From contig JBDTMC010000259.1 of assembly GCA_039934475.1 (NCBI GenBank), positions 1 to 10,909 on the forward strand: DNA of 10,909 nt. Direction: 5' to 3'. The first letter of the stretch is position 1; the number at the start of each line of letters is the position of its first letter. Source of the stretch: JBDTMC01 sp039934475. Its GTDB lineage: Bacteria > Acidobacteriota > Terriglobia > Bryobacterales > Bryobacteraceae. Both the position numbers and the translations under genes were made by a program. Shown here piece after piece: positions 1 through 5,899 of the stretch. The notes beneath the pieces were generated by a model that was not told where the DNA came from, made no database searches, and saw nothing but the letters and a program-made list of their open reading frames with translations.

Positions 1-27
1 GAGGTTCGAATCCTCTCGCCCCGACCA
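1..27 (+). tRNA. 3' end of a tRNA gene, probably tRNA-Pro (partial)
   Basis: Only the 3' part of the gene lies in the window. It shows a T-arm (stem GAGG/CCTC, loop TTCGAAT at 5-11), the 3' acceptor strand CGCCCCG (17-23), discriminator A24 and an encoded CCA (25-27). The anticodon is upstream of the window. A C1-G72 pair followed by A73 is typical of bacterial tRNA-Pro, so that identity is inferred rather than read. A tyrosine recombinase remnant points straight at this end, so the tRNA 3' end is the likely ancestral attachment site of an integrated element. Confidence 0.85.
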
Positions 28-57
28 TTCATCCCACTGAAATCATTATTTGTCTTG

Positions 58-94
58 ACGGCCAGGGGCTTCGTGCTCCCGGCCGTTTCGCTTT
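58..94 (+). terminator. Terminator-like hairpin downstream of the tRNA
   Basis: ACGGCC (58-63) is perfectly complementary to GGCCGT (81-86). An inner GGG (65-67) can pair with CCC (78-80) across a single unpaired A, closing a loop of about 10 nt. The 3' side runs into TTTCGCTTT (86-94), an imperfect U-tract. Its place 30 nt after the CCA end fits an intrinsic terminator for the tRNA. The same bases also lie in the open extension of the recombinase frame on the other strand, so it could be incidental. Confidence 0.45.
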
Positions 95-861
95 CACGAT
101 GCCCAATTCTATGCCCACCCCTCGCTCGCTCCATCGCGGCTTTGATCGTTTCGGCTTGCGGATGGACGTAGCGGCGCGTGGTTGAGAAGTCGCTGTGGCC
201 GGCCAGACAGGCCAGTGTGTATGGGTCCAAAAACGCGGCCCAGCGCGTCAGGCAGGTATGGCGGAAGGTGTAGAGCGTGAACGGTTCGACCTTCGCACCG
301 GCCAGCGCCTTCTTGTGTTGCTTCTTCAGCGTGGACTTCTCGCTGTGGCCCGTTGCCGTGGGTGCCGGGAAGATCCATTCGGATTGCACATCGGTCTTCC
401 GCATGTCGAGTTTCGCGGCCACGCGTTGCGTCATGGGGATGGAGCGGCGCGCGTTCTCCGTCTTGCCGAAGCGGATGTGGAGCCAACCATCGCGGAGTTC
501 GTCCCACCTCAGCCGGAAGCACTCCTCGGGGCGCAAAGCGCAATCGAGCAGGACCGTCGCCACATCCCGCAGCAGATAGCTCTGGGCGGACGCGGCGGCC
601 AAGTAGCGTTGTTCCTCCTTGAAGCTGAGCACGTGCTCACGATGATTTTCGCCGGTCAGCATCTCGACTTTGGGCAACAGCTTCTCCACCTTGCCCCATT
701 CCACTGCCAGCTTCAGCAACCGCCGCAGGACTTCAAGTTGCCGGTTGATGCGGCAACGGCGAGTCCAGCTTGACGGCGCTTGCCGATGAACGCAGCGATC
801 TTGTCGCCGGTGATGGCATCGAGCGGTCACCCTGCCAGGGCATCGAACTCACGTAGGTTCT

Positions 862-1119
862 TCAGGCCGTTGCGGTGGTATTCGAGAGTCTTGGGCTTGC
901 TGGCGAATCGCGATTCAACGAACGGCGCGAAATCGTGCGGCGGTCATGCGAGACCAGGACGCGGCCTTCCAGCGCGGCGCGGTCCAGCAGTTCAGGATCG
1001 CCCACGCCATCAAGACCAGCTTCCTGGGCGGAAACGAAATCCATCGAAGGCTCTCGCCGCCGCGCGCCCTTCACGATTCCGAACTTGAGGTCGTTGTCTG
1101 CCTGGAAGCGAATGCTCAA
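862..1119 (-). pseudogene. DUF5615 (PIN-like) toxin, C-terminally truncated
   Basis: The first ~62 residues match the N-terminal half of the DUF5615 PIN-like family, predicted ribonuclease toxins. The early acidic motif QADNDL, the segment RREPSMDF, the stretch DPELLDRAALEGRVLVS and the signature SHDRRT (residues 57-62) are all present. Homology then stops near position 934. The last 23 codons are the integrase gene read out of frame, so roughly the C-terminal half of the domain is gone. Translation would begin at a TTG (1117-1119) that overlaps the antitoxin stop as TTGA, with a GGTGAG Shine-Dalgarno-like sequence 8 nt upstream. Without the rest of the PIN-like fold it is unlikely to be an active nuclease. 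A short protein could still be made, so 'pseudogene' is inferred from the loss of family sequence. Confidence 0.8.
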
Positions 1120-1439
1120 GAGCGCCGCTCACCGTGAGCGGCCTCGGCCTTCGCGCGTTGGATCTTGGCCCACAATGTCGGGTTGGCTTGCTCAAGAGGA
1201 ATAGCAGTGCCCTCGAATTCCTTCTTGGTGTCTTCGAGGTACTTGTCGACCAGAGCCTGGTGGTCCAGGTAGAAGGCAATGGCTCCGTAGATCTGGGCAC
1301 GCTTGAGCGATGGGAAGTCTTCCTGAATCGCTTCTGGAGATTGCCCGTCGTTGAATGAGTACACAACGGAATCGAGCGAAATGCGCGTCCCGGCCACGTA
1401 ATAACCGCCGTTGCGTTGCTCGATGTATTCGCTGTGCAT
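1116..1439 (-). CDS. DUF433 family antitoxin
   Basis: A 107-residue DUF433 protein, the usual partner of DUF5615 toxins. DUF433 proteins carry a small helix-turn-helix-like domain and are predicted antitoxins that probably also autoregulate. The signature is clear: RNGGYYVAGTRISLDSVVY (about residues 8-26), then SPEAIQEDFPSL and the segment QIYGAIAFYLDH. A charged C-terminal tail, rich in Glu, Lys and Ala, probably contacts the toxin. The ATG at 1437-1439 is chosen because AGGAG (1448-1452) lies 8 nt upstream and a consensus TATAAT just beyond it. Longer in-frame starts would lie upstream of that promoter. The stop overlaps the toxin start by 2 nt (TTGA). The gene looks intact although its toxin is truncated. 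Confidence 0.85.
   Translation of the reverse strand: MHSEYIEQRNGGYYVAGTRISLDSVVYSFNDGQSPEAIQEDFPSLKRAQIYGAIAFYLDHQALVDKYLEDTKKEFEGTAIPLEQANPTLWAKIQRAKAEAAHGERRS
1124..1142 (-). promoter_or_regulatory. Perfect inverted repeat over the toxin ribosome binding site
   Basis: Nine-base arms (1124-1132 and 1134-1142) are exact reverse complements around one base. In RNA this gives an 8-bp GC-rich stem with a CGG loop. It lies in the last codons of the DUF433 gene. The toxin's GGTGAG Shine-Dalgarno-like sequence spans the loop and 3' arm. Folding would hide that site unless a ribosome finishing the antitoxin opens it, which suggests translational coupling. The structure is seen in the sequence; the regulatory role is inferred. 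Confidence 0.5.
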
Positions 1440-1447
1440 GGCCCTTG

Positions 1448-1452
1448 CTCCT
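1448..1452 (-). promoter_or_regulatory. Ribosome binding site of the DUF433 antitoxin
   Basis: AGGAG on the minus strand, 8 nt before the ATG at 1439. It fixes the start codon against longer in-frame alternatives. Confidence 0.7.
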
Positions 1453-1458
1453 GCTTCG

Positions 1459-1464
1459 ATTATA
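1459..1464 (-). promoter_or_regulatory. Consensus -10 box (TATAAT) of the DUF433/DUF5615 operon
   Basis: A perfect TATAAT on the minus strand, 19 nt before the antitoxin ATG. Transcription would start near 1452 and leave a leader of only about 13 nt. No good -35 hexamer is found 16-18 nt upstream, so the promoter may depend on the -10 or be bound by the antitoxin itself. Confidence 0.55.
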
Positions 1465-1587
1465 CGAGACATAGGCGAGGTCGAATGCGAGTTCCGTCCG
1501 GTTGATCCGAAGTGGGTAGCGCACGTGATGAACTGGGCTGTCTGGTATTGCGCTCCGACATTCCCTGTCTTACATTCGTCTCGCACG

Positions 1588-1788
1588 ATGGGGACGACGG
1601 GCGCGTGGCAATTCCTGGGAGACAGTATGCCTGACAGCGGAGCGGCGCTCGTTTGCCTTCACCATCCAATTGACCGCGACCCGAGCTTGGTTGAATTGGC
1701 CGACCTGCCTTTGGGCTGGTATGCGGAGCGCAACAGCATAGGAGAACTGTGGATTCGAAGTAGGAGGTCATCCGAGACCTCAGAATGA
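1588..1788 (+). pseudogene. Imm33/DUF2185-like immunity protein fragment
   Basis: The reading frame from the ATG at 1588 gives 66 residues. The motif WQFLGDS is followed by a stretch ending HHPIDRDPSLVELADLP and then GWYAER. This W-x-F-x-G-D, I-x-x-D-P-S-L, P-x-G-W-x-A-x-R order resembles the C-terminal part of DUF2185/Imm33 proteins, predicted immunity factors of polymorphic toxin systems. The N-terminal half of that domain is missing: the same frame is open back to 1411 but shows nothing recognisable, and there is no ribosome binding site before the ATG. No matching toxin gene is nearby. It is read as a remnant; a short standalone immunity-like protein is the alternative. Confidence 0.4.
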
Positions 1789-1998
1789 AAACACCTTTCC
1801 GTACAATGACCTCATCTCGAGAGATCACCTGATACGTTGCGCCCGCTGGCCAGTGAACGATTCCCACCTGCGGACCGTCAGTCGCCGGGAAAGCAGTCCT
1901 GCGGATTCATGCCGGGGCGGTTCTGGTGATCGGGTGGCTTACGCCGCCCGGACCGGTATCGATTCCGCCAGCGCGGTTGGCTTGGGAACGGTTTCACC
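1789..1998. other. Spacer with no recognisable gene
   Basis: About 210 nt between the Imm33-like fragment and the next antitoxin. Both strands have short open frames. On the plus strand one runs from about 1855 to 2021 with the motif GAVLVIGWLTPPG, and on the minus strand one starts with GTG at 1867. I recognise no family in either. No clear promoter or repeat is visible. It is probably further decayed island DNA. Confidence 0.4.
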
Positions 1999-2235
1999 GT
2001 GCAGTCGCATTCCCGGTATAGGTTTAGCGTTCCGTCGGAATGTCGTCTCCGCGCTGAAGCGCCGCGGGACCTGCCGCCCGGGCGTGTCCATTTGATTGTG
2101 GTCCGGCCGGACGACGATGAAGCGGGCGCCTTTGGGCCCTGGGACGTATCGCAGACCTGGCGCGACGAACTGGGCGACGTGCGGCAGGATATTTACACTC
2201 TGTCGGACGGCCAACCCGTAGATGCATCCCGGTGA
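1999..2235 (+). CDS. Small antitoxin paired with a MazF-like toxin
   Basis: A 78-residue protein. The N-terminal half has the pattern RFSVPSE, then LRAEAPRDLPPGRVHLIVV, as in small antitoxins of the 'DLPPG' type where a beta-hairpin is built around a Leu-Pro-x-Gly turn. The C-terminal half is acidic (RPDDDEAG, DELGDVRQDIYTLSDG) and suits binding to a basic toxin. It would neutralise the product of the next gene, which starts 14 nt before this gene's stop, the usual overlap of type II TA pairs. The GTG at 1999 is the only plausible in-frame start, with GGGAA about 11 nt upstream as a weak ribosome binding site. The frame is intact, unlike that of the toxin. The exact antitoxin family is not certain. 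Confidence 0.6.
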   Translation: MQSHSRYRFSVPSECRLRAEAPRDLPPGRVHLIVVRPDDDEAGAFGPWDVSQTWRDELGDVRQDIYTLSDGQPVDASR

Positions 2236-2565
2236 GATCTGCCTCGCCAGTTTCCCGTTTGGTGATACCGCGGGGATGAAACTGCGGCCGGTGCTGTGCT
2301 GTCGGGACCGGTGGGGCCGATCCCCGAGGTCCTGGTCGCGTACATCTCGTCCGTGTTGCCGATGGCATTGATGCCTTCCGATTTGGTTTTGGACCCGGCT
2401 AAACCCGAATTCCGTTCGACAAATCTGAAGACCACGTCCGTGCTCCGATTGCACAAACTGGCTACCATTCACGCCTCGATGATCGCGCGTCATCTCGGCA
2501 ATTTGCCGCAGTCTCAGAAAACAACTGTGGCTGCGGAGCTGCGCGATCTGCTGGCCGCTTGGTGA
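2222..2565 (+). pseudogene. MazF/PemK-like endoribonuclease toxin, frameshifted
   Basis: Two adjacent frames join into one MazF/PemK-type toxin, an mRNA interferase fold. The first part, from ATG 2222, reads MHPGEICLASFPFGD and KLRPVLC, the usual N-terminal beta-strand and the RPVL strand. The second part, from about 2299, reads SGPVGPIPEVLVAYISS, SDLVLDP and TNLKTTSVLRLHKLATI, then a closing helix ending LRDLLAAW. Restoring one base at about 2297-2300 joins them as VLCLSGPVG with no other change, so this is a single 1-nt deletion. As written, translation leaves the domain at residue ~26. A sequencing or assembly error is possible because everything else is intact. The start overlaps the upstream antitoxin by 14 nt. 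The gene ends 13 nt from a convergent antitoxin gene. Confidence 0.75.
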
Positions 2566-2578
2566 CGATTTCGTACTG

Positions 2579-2800
2579 TCACAGTTTCCATACCGCCGCA
2601 TTAAACCAGTCGTCGGCAACCTCGGCCGAGTCCGGCTGAAGCCGGTAGGCCTCGCGGATCTGGTCGTATTCACGCTTGCGGATGGCATCCCGAAGGGCTT
2701 GCCGGATGAACTCCGCTCGCTGGCGTTTGGCGGCCGGAGCAACCTTGTTTAGCGAACGCAAAAGAGGCTCATCGACCTGAGGGCATACGAGCACGAGCAT
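2579..2800 (-). CDS. Ribbon-helix-helix (CopG-type) antitoxin, without a partner toxin
   Basis: A 73-residue protein from the ATG at 2800. A short N-terminal strand is followed by DEPLLRSLNKVAPAAKRQR and AEFIRQALRDAIRKREYDQ, the amphipathic helix-turn-helix pattern of the ribbon-helix-helix fold. RHH dimers bind their own operator. The tail (EAYRLQPDSAEVADDWF) ends in acidic and aromatic residues, as in antitoxins that wrap around MazF-type toxins. The frame is open back to a GTG at 2866, but that adds 22 residues unlike the family. No good ribosome binding site is seen for either start. The toxin expected just downstream on the same strand is absent: that DNA is instead the 3' end of the oppositely oriented MazF-like pseudogene. 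Confidence 0.65.
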   Translation of the reverse strand: MLVLVCPQVDEPLLRSLNKVAPAAKRQRAEFIRQALRDAIRKREYDQIREAYRLQPDSAEVADDWFNAAVWKL

Positions 2801-2893
2801 ATCATTTGGCAATGGCGATTTCGGCGTTTCGCGGTTAAGGGAAATTCCTAAGTGGAGCGCCACCACGCATGAGGCGCGTAGGCGAATTCACGA

Positions 2894-3130
2894 CTAGGCT
2901 AGTTCTCGCCAGCTCTTCTCATTCAACTCCACACCGTGCTTCTTGGCTGCCGATCGGATGCGCTTCCATGCGGCGTCGCGCTCCGAGTCCGACACTCCTT
3001 GAACCTGCTTGAAGCGAACCACAGCGTTACGCACATGAGCAGCGTCGTGGATTGGCTCCTTGCGCTCCTTCGGAAAGGCGAAAGCTTCCTCATCCAGATG
3101 ATCGCGGCGAGCTTCGGTTAGTTTAGACAT
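2894..3130 (-). CDS. Small DUF6582-like protein
   Basis: A 78-residue charged, soluble protein. The motifs FAFPKERKEPIHDAAHVRNA and the stretch RFKQVQGVSD, then AWKRIRSAAKKHGVEL, match a family of small proteins I associate with DUF6582, often found in phage-related or accessory regions and of unknown biochemical role. There is no signal peptide or membrane segment. The ATG at 3130 gives MSKLTEARRD, the usual start of the family, although no strong Shine-Dalgarno sequence precedes it. The gene is complete and stands 93 nt beyond the RHH antitoxin gene on the same strand. The family name is given from memory of the pattern. Confidence 0.65.
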   Translation of the reverse strand: MSKLTEARRDHLDEEAFAFPKERKEPIHDAAHVRNAVVRFKQVQGVSDSERDAAWKRIRSAAKKHGVELNEKSWRELA

Positions 3131-3287
3131 GCATCGGAAAGTTGCAAACCAAGGGCCATTTCGGTCGGCGCTCCGACACGATCGGGATATCGTTATTTCC
3201 CGCCTACTTGGCTGCGCGCCAGTGAAATGCCGAGGCCGTCATCATTACATTCTGCGCACCTGGTGGCCATAAACTTCTACGTCCCCA

Positions 3288-3722
3288 TCAAAAAGTAATT
3301 CGATCCTTACGCGCCTCTAACCTTGCCGGGTCGATGCCTGGCACTTGCTTCAAGTCATCCAGAGACTTGTATTTGCCGTTCACCGTTCGTTGCTTCACCA
3401 CAGCCTCGGCCACTGCGTCGCTCACGTCGAGCACCGGCGAAATTTGCCTCGCTTCGGCCGTGTTAACGTCCACCTTGGTCAAAGTACGCGCCAGCACCCG
3501 CATCACGCGCCGCAACTGCTCTTCGGTGCCCCGCGCGCCGATCTTGATCATCTGATCGATCTCATCACGCCATTCGGCTTCAGTTCGCAGACCATCCACC
3601 AAAGCAGTGGAATGACAGGAGCCACAGACGGCCCGGAAGGTGGCCGCATCCACCGCGTCCGGGTTGGCGCTCTGGCCGAAAACAGCACGCATAGAAAACG
3701 CAAAAACTACGAGGAGCCGCAT
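3288..3722 (-). CDS. Secreted cytochrome c fused to a ComEA-like helix-hairpin-helix
   Basis: A 144-residue exported protein with two parts. A signal peptide covers about residues 1-17 (cleavage near VFG-QS). A heme c site CGSCH (33-37) follows, with RTEAEWRDEIDQMIK placing Met58 as the likely distal ligand and a short GTEEQLRRVMRVLA helix completing a minimal cytochrome fold. Residues 84-144 are a helix-hairpin-helix of the ComEA type: VDVNTAEARQ, VNGKYKSLDDL, QVPGID, RKDRITF. Single-heme cytochromes of this RTxAEW type occur in periplasmic quinoprotein dehydrogenases, where they pass electrons on. HHH domains normally bind DNA, and here one may serve as a protein-interaction module. It is the last gene of a four-gene operon, 6 nt after the beta-propeller gene, and may be that protein's electron acceptor. 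Confidence 0.85.
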   Translation of the reverse strand: MRLLVVFAFSMRAVFGQSANPDAVDAATFRAVCGSCHSTALVDGLRTEAEWRDEIDQMIKIGARGTEEQLRRVMRVLARTLTKVDVNTAEARQISPVLDVSDAVAEAVVKQRTVNGKYKSLDDLKQVPGIDPARLEARKDRITF

Positions 3723-3728
3723 CAGATT

Positions 3729-4889
3729 CTAATTGCCGCTCAGACCATTGCCAAACTGGTTCACTACCCTCGTCAGCTTCCCTCCGGTGAAGATCATGTC
3801 GAGAAGCTTTTCGCTATGCAGCGGACGGCCATATTCGTCCTTCAGGTTGCCCACGATTTTGCGTGTCTTGATGTCGATGACGTCGCCTGAGGAGACATAA
3901 GCCAGCCGGCCGTCGAAACCGATCGTGATCCAGTACGGTCCGGCCGTGGTCTTGATGCTGTCCATCTGGCGGGGCGGCATCTTGGTGTTGTCGAAGATGT
4001 GGATGTAGTTGCTGATGCCGTCCACGATCCAGACTTCCTTCTCATCCGGCGTCAGAGCGATGCCGTGACTGGGACAGCCGTGGGGGATTCTGGGGCGCGG
4101 GCTAACCTGCCAGTTCTGCGGCCAGCCGAAGCCCTGCACTTCCACATGCTGGATGATCTTGCCACTGGCCACATCGGCGATTTCGAAACCAAGCAGGTTG
4201 TTGGTGTTCGCATAAATCAGCGTCGAATCGTGATTGAGGACGAACGGGCGGATGTTGTCTCCGAACGTGATCGTCTTCACCAGCGTGTGATTCTTCGTTT
4301 CCGCAATCCCCATCACCTTACCGTTGGGCGACATAAACGCGAGCTTGCCATCGGCGCTTAAATTCAGGTTGTGGGCGTTCGGGCTGAGCGGCGATACGGC
4401 CTTCCCAATCAACGCCCCGGTCCTCGGATTGACGACGTACCAGAAGTCCTTCAGATCTGAGCCGACATACATGAAGGAGCCGTCGGGCGCCACTTGCGGA
4501 CGTTCACAGCATTGCCCATCGTAGGCGTTCTCCCACACCTTCTTCTCTGTGCTCAAGTCGAAGGCGGCAAGCCGGCCGCGTGTGGCGACGTAGATCATCT
4601 GGGTAACCGTACTGGCCGTCACGCCCGCTACCTGTTCCGAGTTCTTGCTCGCCGGAACGTCCCACGTCTGAATTCGTTTCACGAAGTTGTAGTTGTCCCT
4701 CGCATCAAGGACGACGAGGCCTGTACCGTTGCGGTCCGCCGACCCTTCCAGCGTTCCGGGAACCGCTACATAAATCAGTTCCTTATCCGGAGGCCCGTGC
4801 AGATAGCTTTCGGTTGCCGCGGCCGTCTGAGCATTCGCTGCCGCCGCCGATGCCAGGCAGGCGGCCAAAATCCAGTTGAATTGTGCCAT
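3729..4889 (-). CDS. Secreted YVTN/YncE-type beta-propeller protein
   Basis: A 386-residue protein with a signal peptide (residues 1-20, cleavage at ANA-QT). The rest consists of repeated beta-propeller blades with recurrent strand patterns, such as LIYVAVPGTL, IYVATRGRLAAFDL, MYVGSDLKDFWYVV, LAFMSPNGKVMGI, EVWIVDGISNYIHIF and LAYVSSGDVIDI, each followed by a 'T-x-x-x-V' turn. This is typical of YVTN/YncE and PQQ-type seven-bladed propellers. The Cys-Cys pair in GQCCERP and Cys in PHGCPSHG could form a disulfide after export. No complete PQQ-binding signature is evident, so enzymatic activity is uncertain. The gene starts 7 nt after the lyase-fold gene, with AGAGA just before its ATG, and ends 6 nt before the cytochrome gene. 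The tight linkage suggests the proteins act together outside the cytoplasm. The substrate is unknown. Confidence 0.8.
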   Translation of the reverse strand: MAQFNWILAACLASAAAANAQTAAATESYLHGPPDKELIYVAVPGTLEGSADRNGTGLVVLDARDNYNFVKRIQTWDVPASKNSEQVAGVTASTVTQMIYVATRGRLAAFDLSTEKKVWENAYDGQCCERPQVAPDGSFMYVGSDLKDFWYVVNPRTGALIGKAVSPLSPNAHNLNLSADGKLAFMSPNGKVMGIAETKNHTLVKTITFGDNIRPFVLNHDSTLIYANTNNLLGFEIADVASGKIIQHVEVQGFGWPQNWQVSPRPRIPHGCPSHGIALTPDEKEVWIVDGISNYIHIFDNTKMPPRQMDSIKTTAGPYWITIGFDGRLAYVSSGDVIDIKTRKIVGNLKDEYGRPLHSEKLLDMIFTGGKLTRVVNQFGNGLSGN

Positions 4890-4896
4890 TGTCTCT

Positions 4897-5892
4897 TTAC
4901 GCTTTCAGCCAGGGCTTTGCTTCTTCCAACATCAGGCGGATCGTCTCCTTGCCCTTCTCATCCAGACGGCCGTCCAGGCCGATGGAAGGATCGGACTGCG
5001 GATTGCGCCGCGCCTCGCGCGTGTGGAAGGTTTTGAAAACACCGCGTAGTTGCAGGATGTATTTCAACGATTCGATCCCATAGACGCTGACCTCGGCGAC
5101 CAGCATGGAGATGTGCCCGAAGATCTCTAGCGATTCCTTGCGTTTGCCTTCGTGCCACAGGTTCCAGGCGTTCGCATAGAGGTCCGCGAATGAGGCGGCA
5201 GGCATGGTGCCTGAGAATCCGCGATTCATCTCGTCGATCATCGTGCGGCCATGTGCGCCGGTGAAGACCTTCAGTTGATCCCCGCTGCGTTCACGCAATT
5301 CGCGAATGCGATAGAGCGGCTGTCCGGCTTCGTCCTTCACGTAGCGGAAGGTCGGGATGGACTTATACATCTCCACCAGCGTCGGCACGTTGATGTCTCC
5401 CACCGCCTGCGCGAACAGCGGCAAGTCGGTAGCCGCTCCTACCTCTTTGTAGAAAGCGACAATCGCTTTCGTGTCCTTCTCACCGGCCGGAGGCAGTGAA
5501 ATGATGGCATCGGCGCCCACCTTCTTGGCATGAATCGCGTAGCGCACGGCGGCTTCCGTCGTCGGCGCCTGCACCCCGAGCACCAGCGTCGGTTGCAATT
5601 TCTTCGCCGCCGCGCCGAGGGACTCCGCGCCCTCCATGCGTTCCGATTCGGTAAGCGTGGACCATTCACTCGCCAGTTGCGGCCACACGAACCCATGAAC
5701 GCGCCCACGATGGATGAAGCGCAACTGTTCCACCAGCGTCTCTATGTCCAGTTTGTCTGAAGTGGTGAACGGCGTCTGCGCGATGGGGAAGATGCCGCGC
5801 AGCGGTTTCGTCGACCCGCCAACTACCGGCGCAGTGAGGCACAGCGAGCCGCCCGCCACGGCCTGTAAGAAGCTTCGTCTGGAAGTCATCAT
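4897..5892 (-). CDS. Tat-exported dihydrodipicolinate synthase/N-acetylneuraminate lyase family protein
   Basis: A 331-residue DapA/NanA (class I aldolase) superfamily TIM barrel with an N-terminal twin-arginine signal, TSRRSFLQAVAGG. The barrel opens with GIFPIAQTPFT. Family members form a Schiff base with a lysine, and FRYVKDEAG places it at about residue 186. Two family hallmarks are altered. The GTTGE carboxylate-binding loop is replaced by PQLASEW (residues 71-77), and the YNxP region that normally supplies the catalytic tyrosine reads FAQAVGDINVP. It is therefore not a lysine-biosynthesis DapA, and a different lyase or aldolase substrate, or altered activity, is likely. Export also argues for catabolism. 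The ATG at 5892 (or the adjacent one at 5889) is chosen because GGAG sits 10 nt upstream and the Tat motif follows directly. It lies 7 nt after the previous gene in the operon. Confidence 0.85.
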   Translation of the reverse strand: MMTSRRSFLQAVAGGSLCLTAPVVGGSTKPLRGIFPIAQTPFTTSDKLDIETLVEQLRFIHRGRVHGFVWPQLASEWSTLTESERMEGAESLGAAAKKLQPTLVLGVQAPTTEAAVRYAIHAKKVGADAIISLPPAGEKDTKAIVAFYKEVGAATDLPLFAQAVGDINVPTLVEMYKSIPTFRYVKDEAGQPLYRIRELRERSGDQLKVFTGAHGRTMIDEMNRGFSGTMPAASFADLYANAWNLWHEGKRKESLEIFGHISMLVAEVSVYGIESLKYILQLRGVFKTFHTREARRNPQSDPSIGLDGRLDEKGKETIRLMLEEAKPWLKA

Positions 5893-5899
5893 GAGGACT

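Larger units (their letters stand above)
1..937 (-). pseudogene. Tyrosine recombinase/phage integrase, degraded and 5'-truncated
   Basis: Spliced across its lesions, the minus strand reads as a tyrosine site-specific recombinase. It has an N-terminal SAM-like core-binding part (motifs FAPFVESRF, KPKTLEYHRNGL, PLDAITGDKIAAF) and a complete catalytic domain. Catalytic residues are Arg of box I in LDCALRPEE (codon 531-533), Arg in YTFRHTCLTR (261-263, with Tyr where HxxR usually has His), His in LAGHSD (195-197) and the nucleophile Tyr in TTRRYVHP (168-170). Lesions are a missing N-terminus (homology starts near 937, inside a toxin gene), an in-frame TGA at 827-829, and a -1 frameshift near 750 between the stretches ending GLAVA and starting INRQLEVLRR. 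The frame downstream of 750 stays open through the end of the window, across the terminator-like hairpin and antisense to the tRNA, so the true 3' end is not visible. Integration at the tRNA is inferred from orientation and adjacency. Confidence 0.9.

Noticed and set aside
109..543. A 144-codon minus-strand frame within the recombinase
   Set aside because: It is the recombinase catalytic region read one base out of frame. All conserved motifs (RHT, AGHSD, RRYVHP) appear only in the neighbouring frame.
1939..2742. A 267-codon open frame on the minus strand across the MazF-like locus
   Set aside because: It lies antisense to the antitoxin/MazF-like pair and overlaps the RHH gene in another frame. 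Its product is Arg/Pro/Ser-rich and matches no family, while both overlapped loci show clear domain motifs.
1..3130. A second attachment-site copy (direct repeat of the tRNA 3' end)
   Set aside because: I looked for the tRNA 3' sequence further along and saw no second copy in the window. The far end of the island was either lost or lies elsewhere.
3131..3287. A terminator or small gene between the DUF6582-like gene and the cytochrome gene
   Set aside because: Small stems exist (for example GTCGG/CCGAC at 3164-3177), but they have no U-tract and no coding frame with recognisable sequence.
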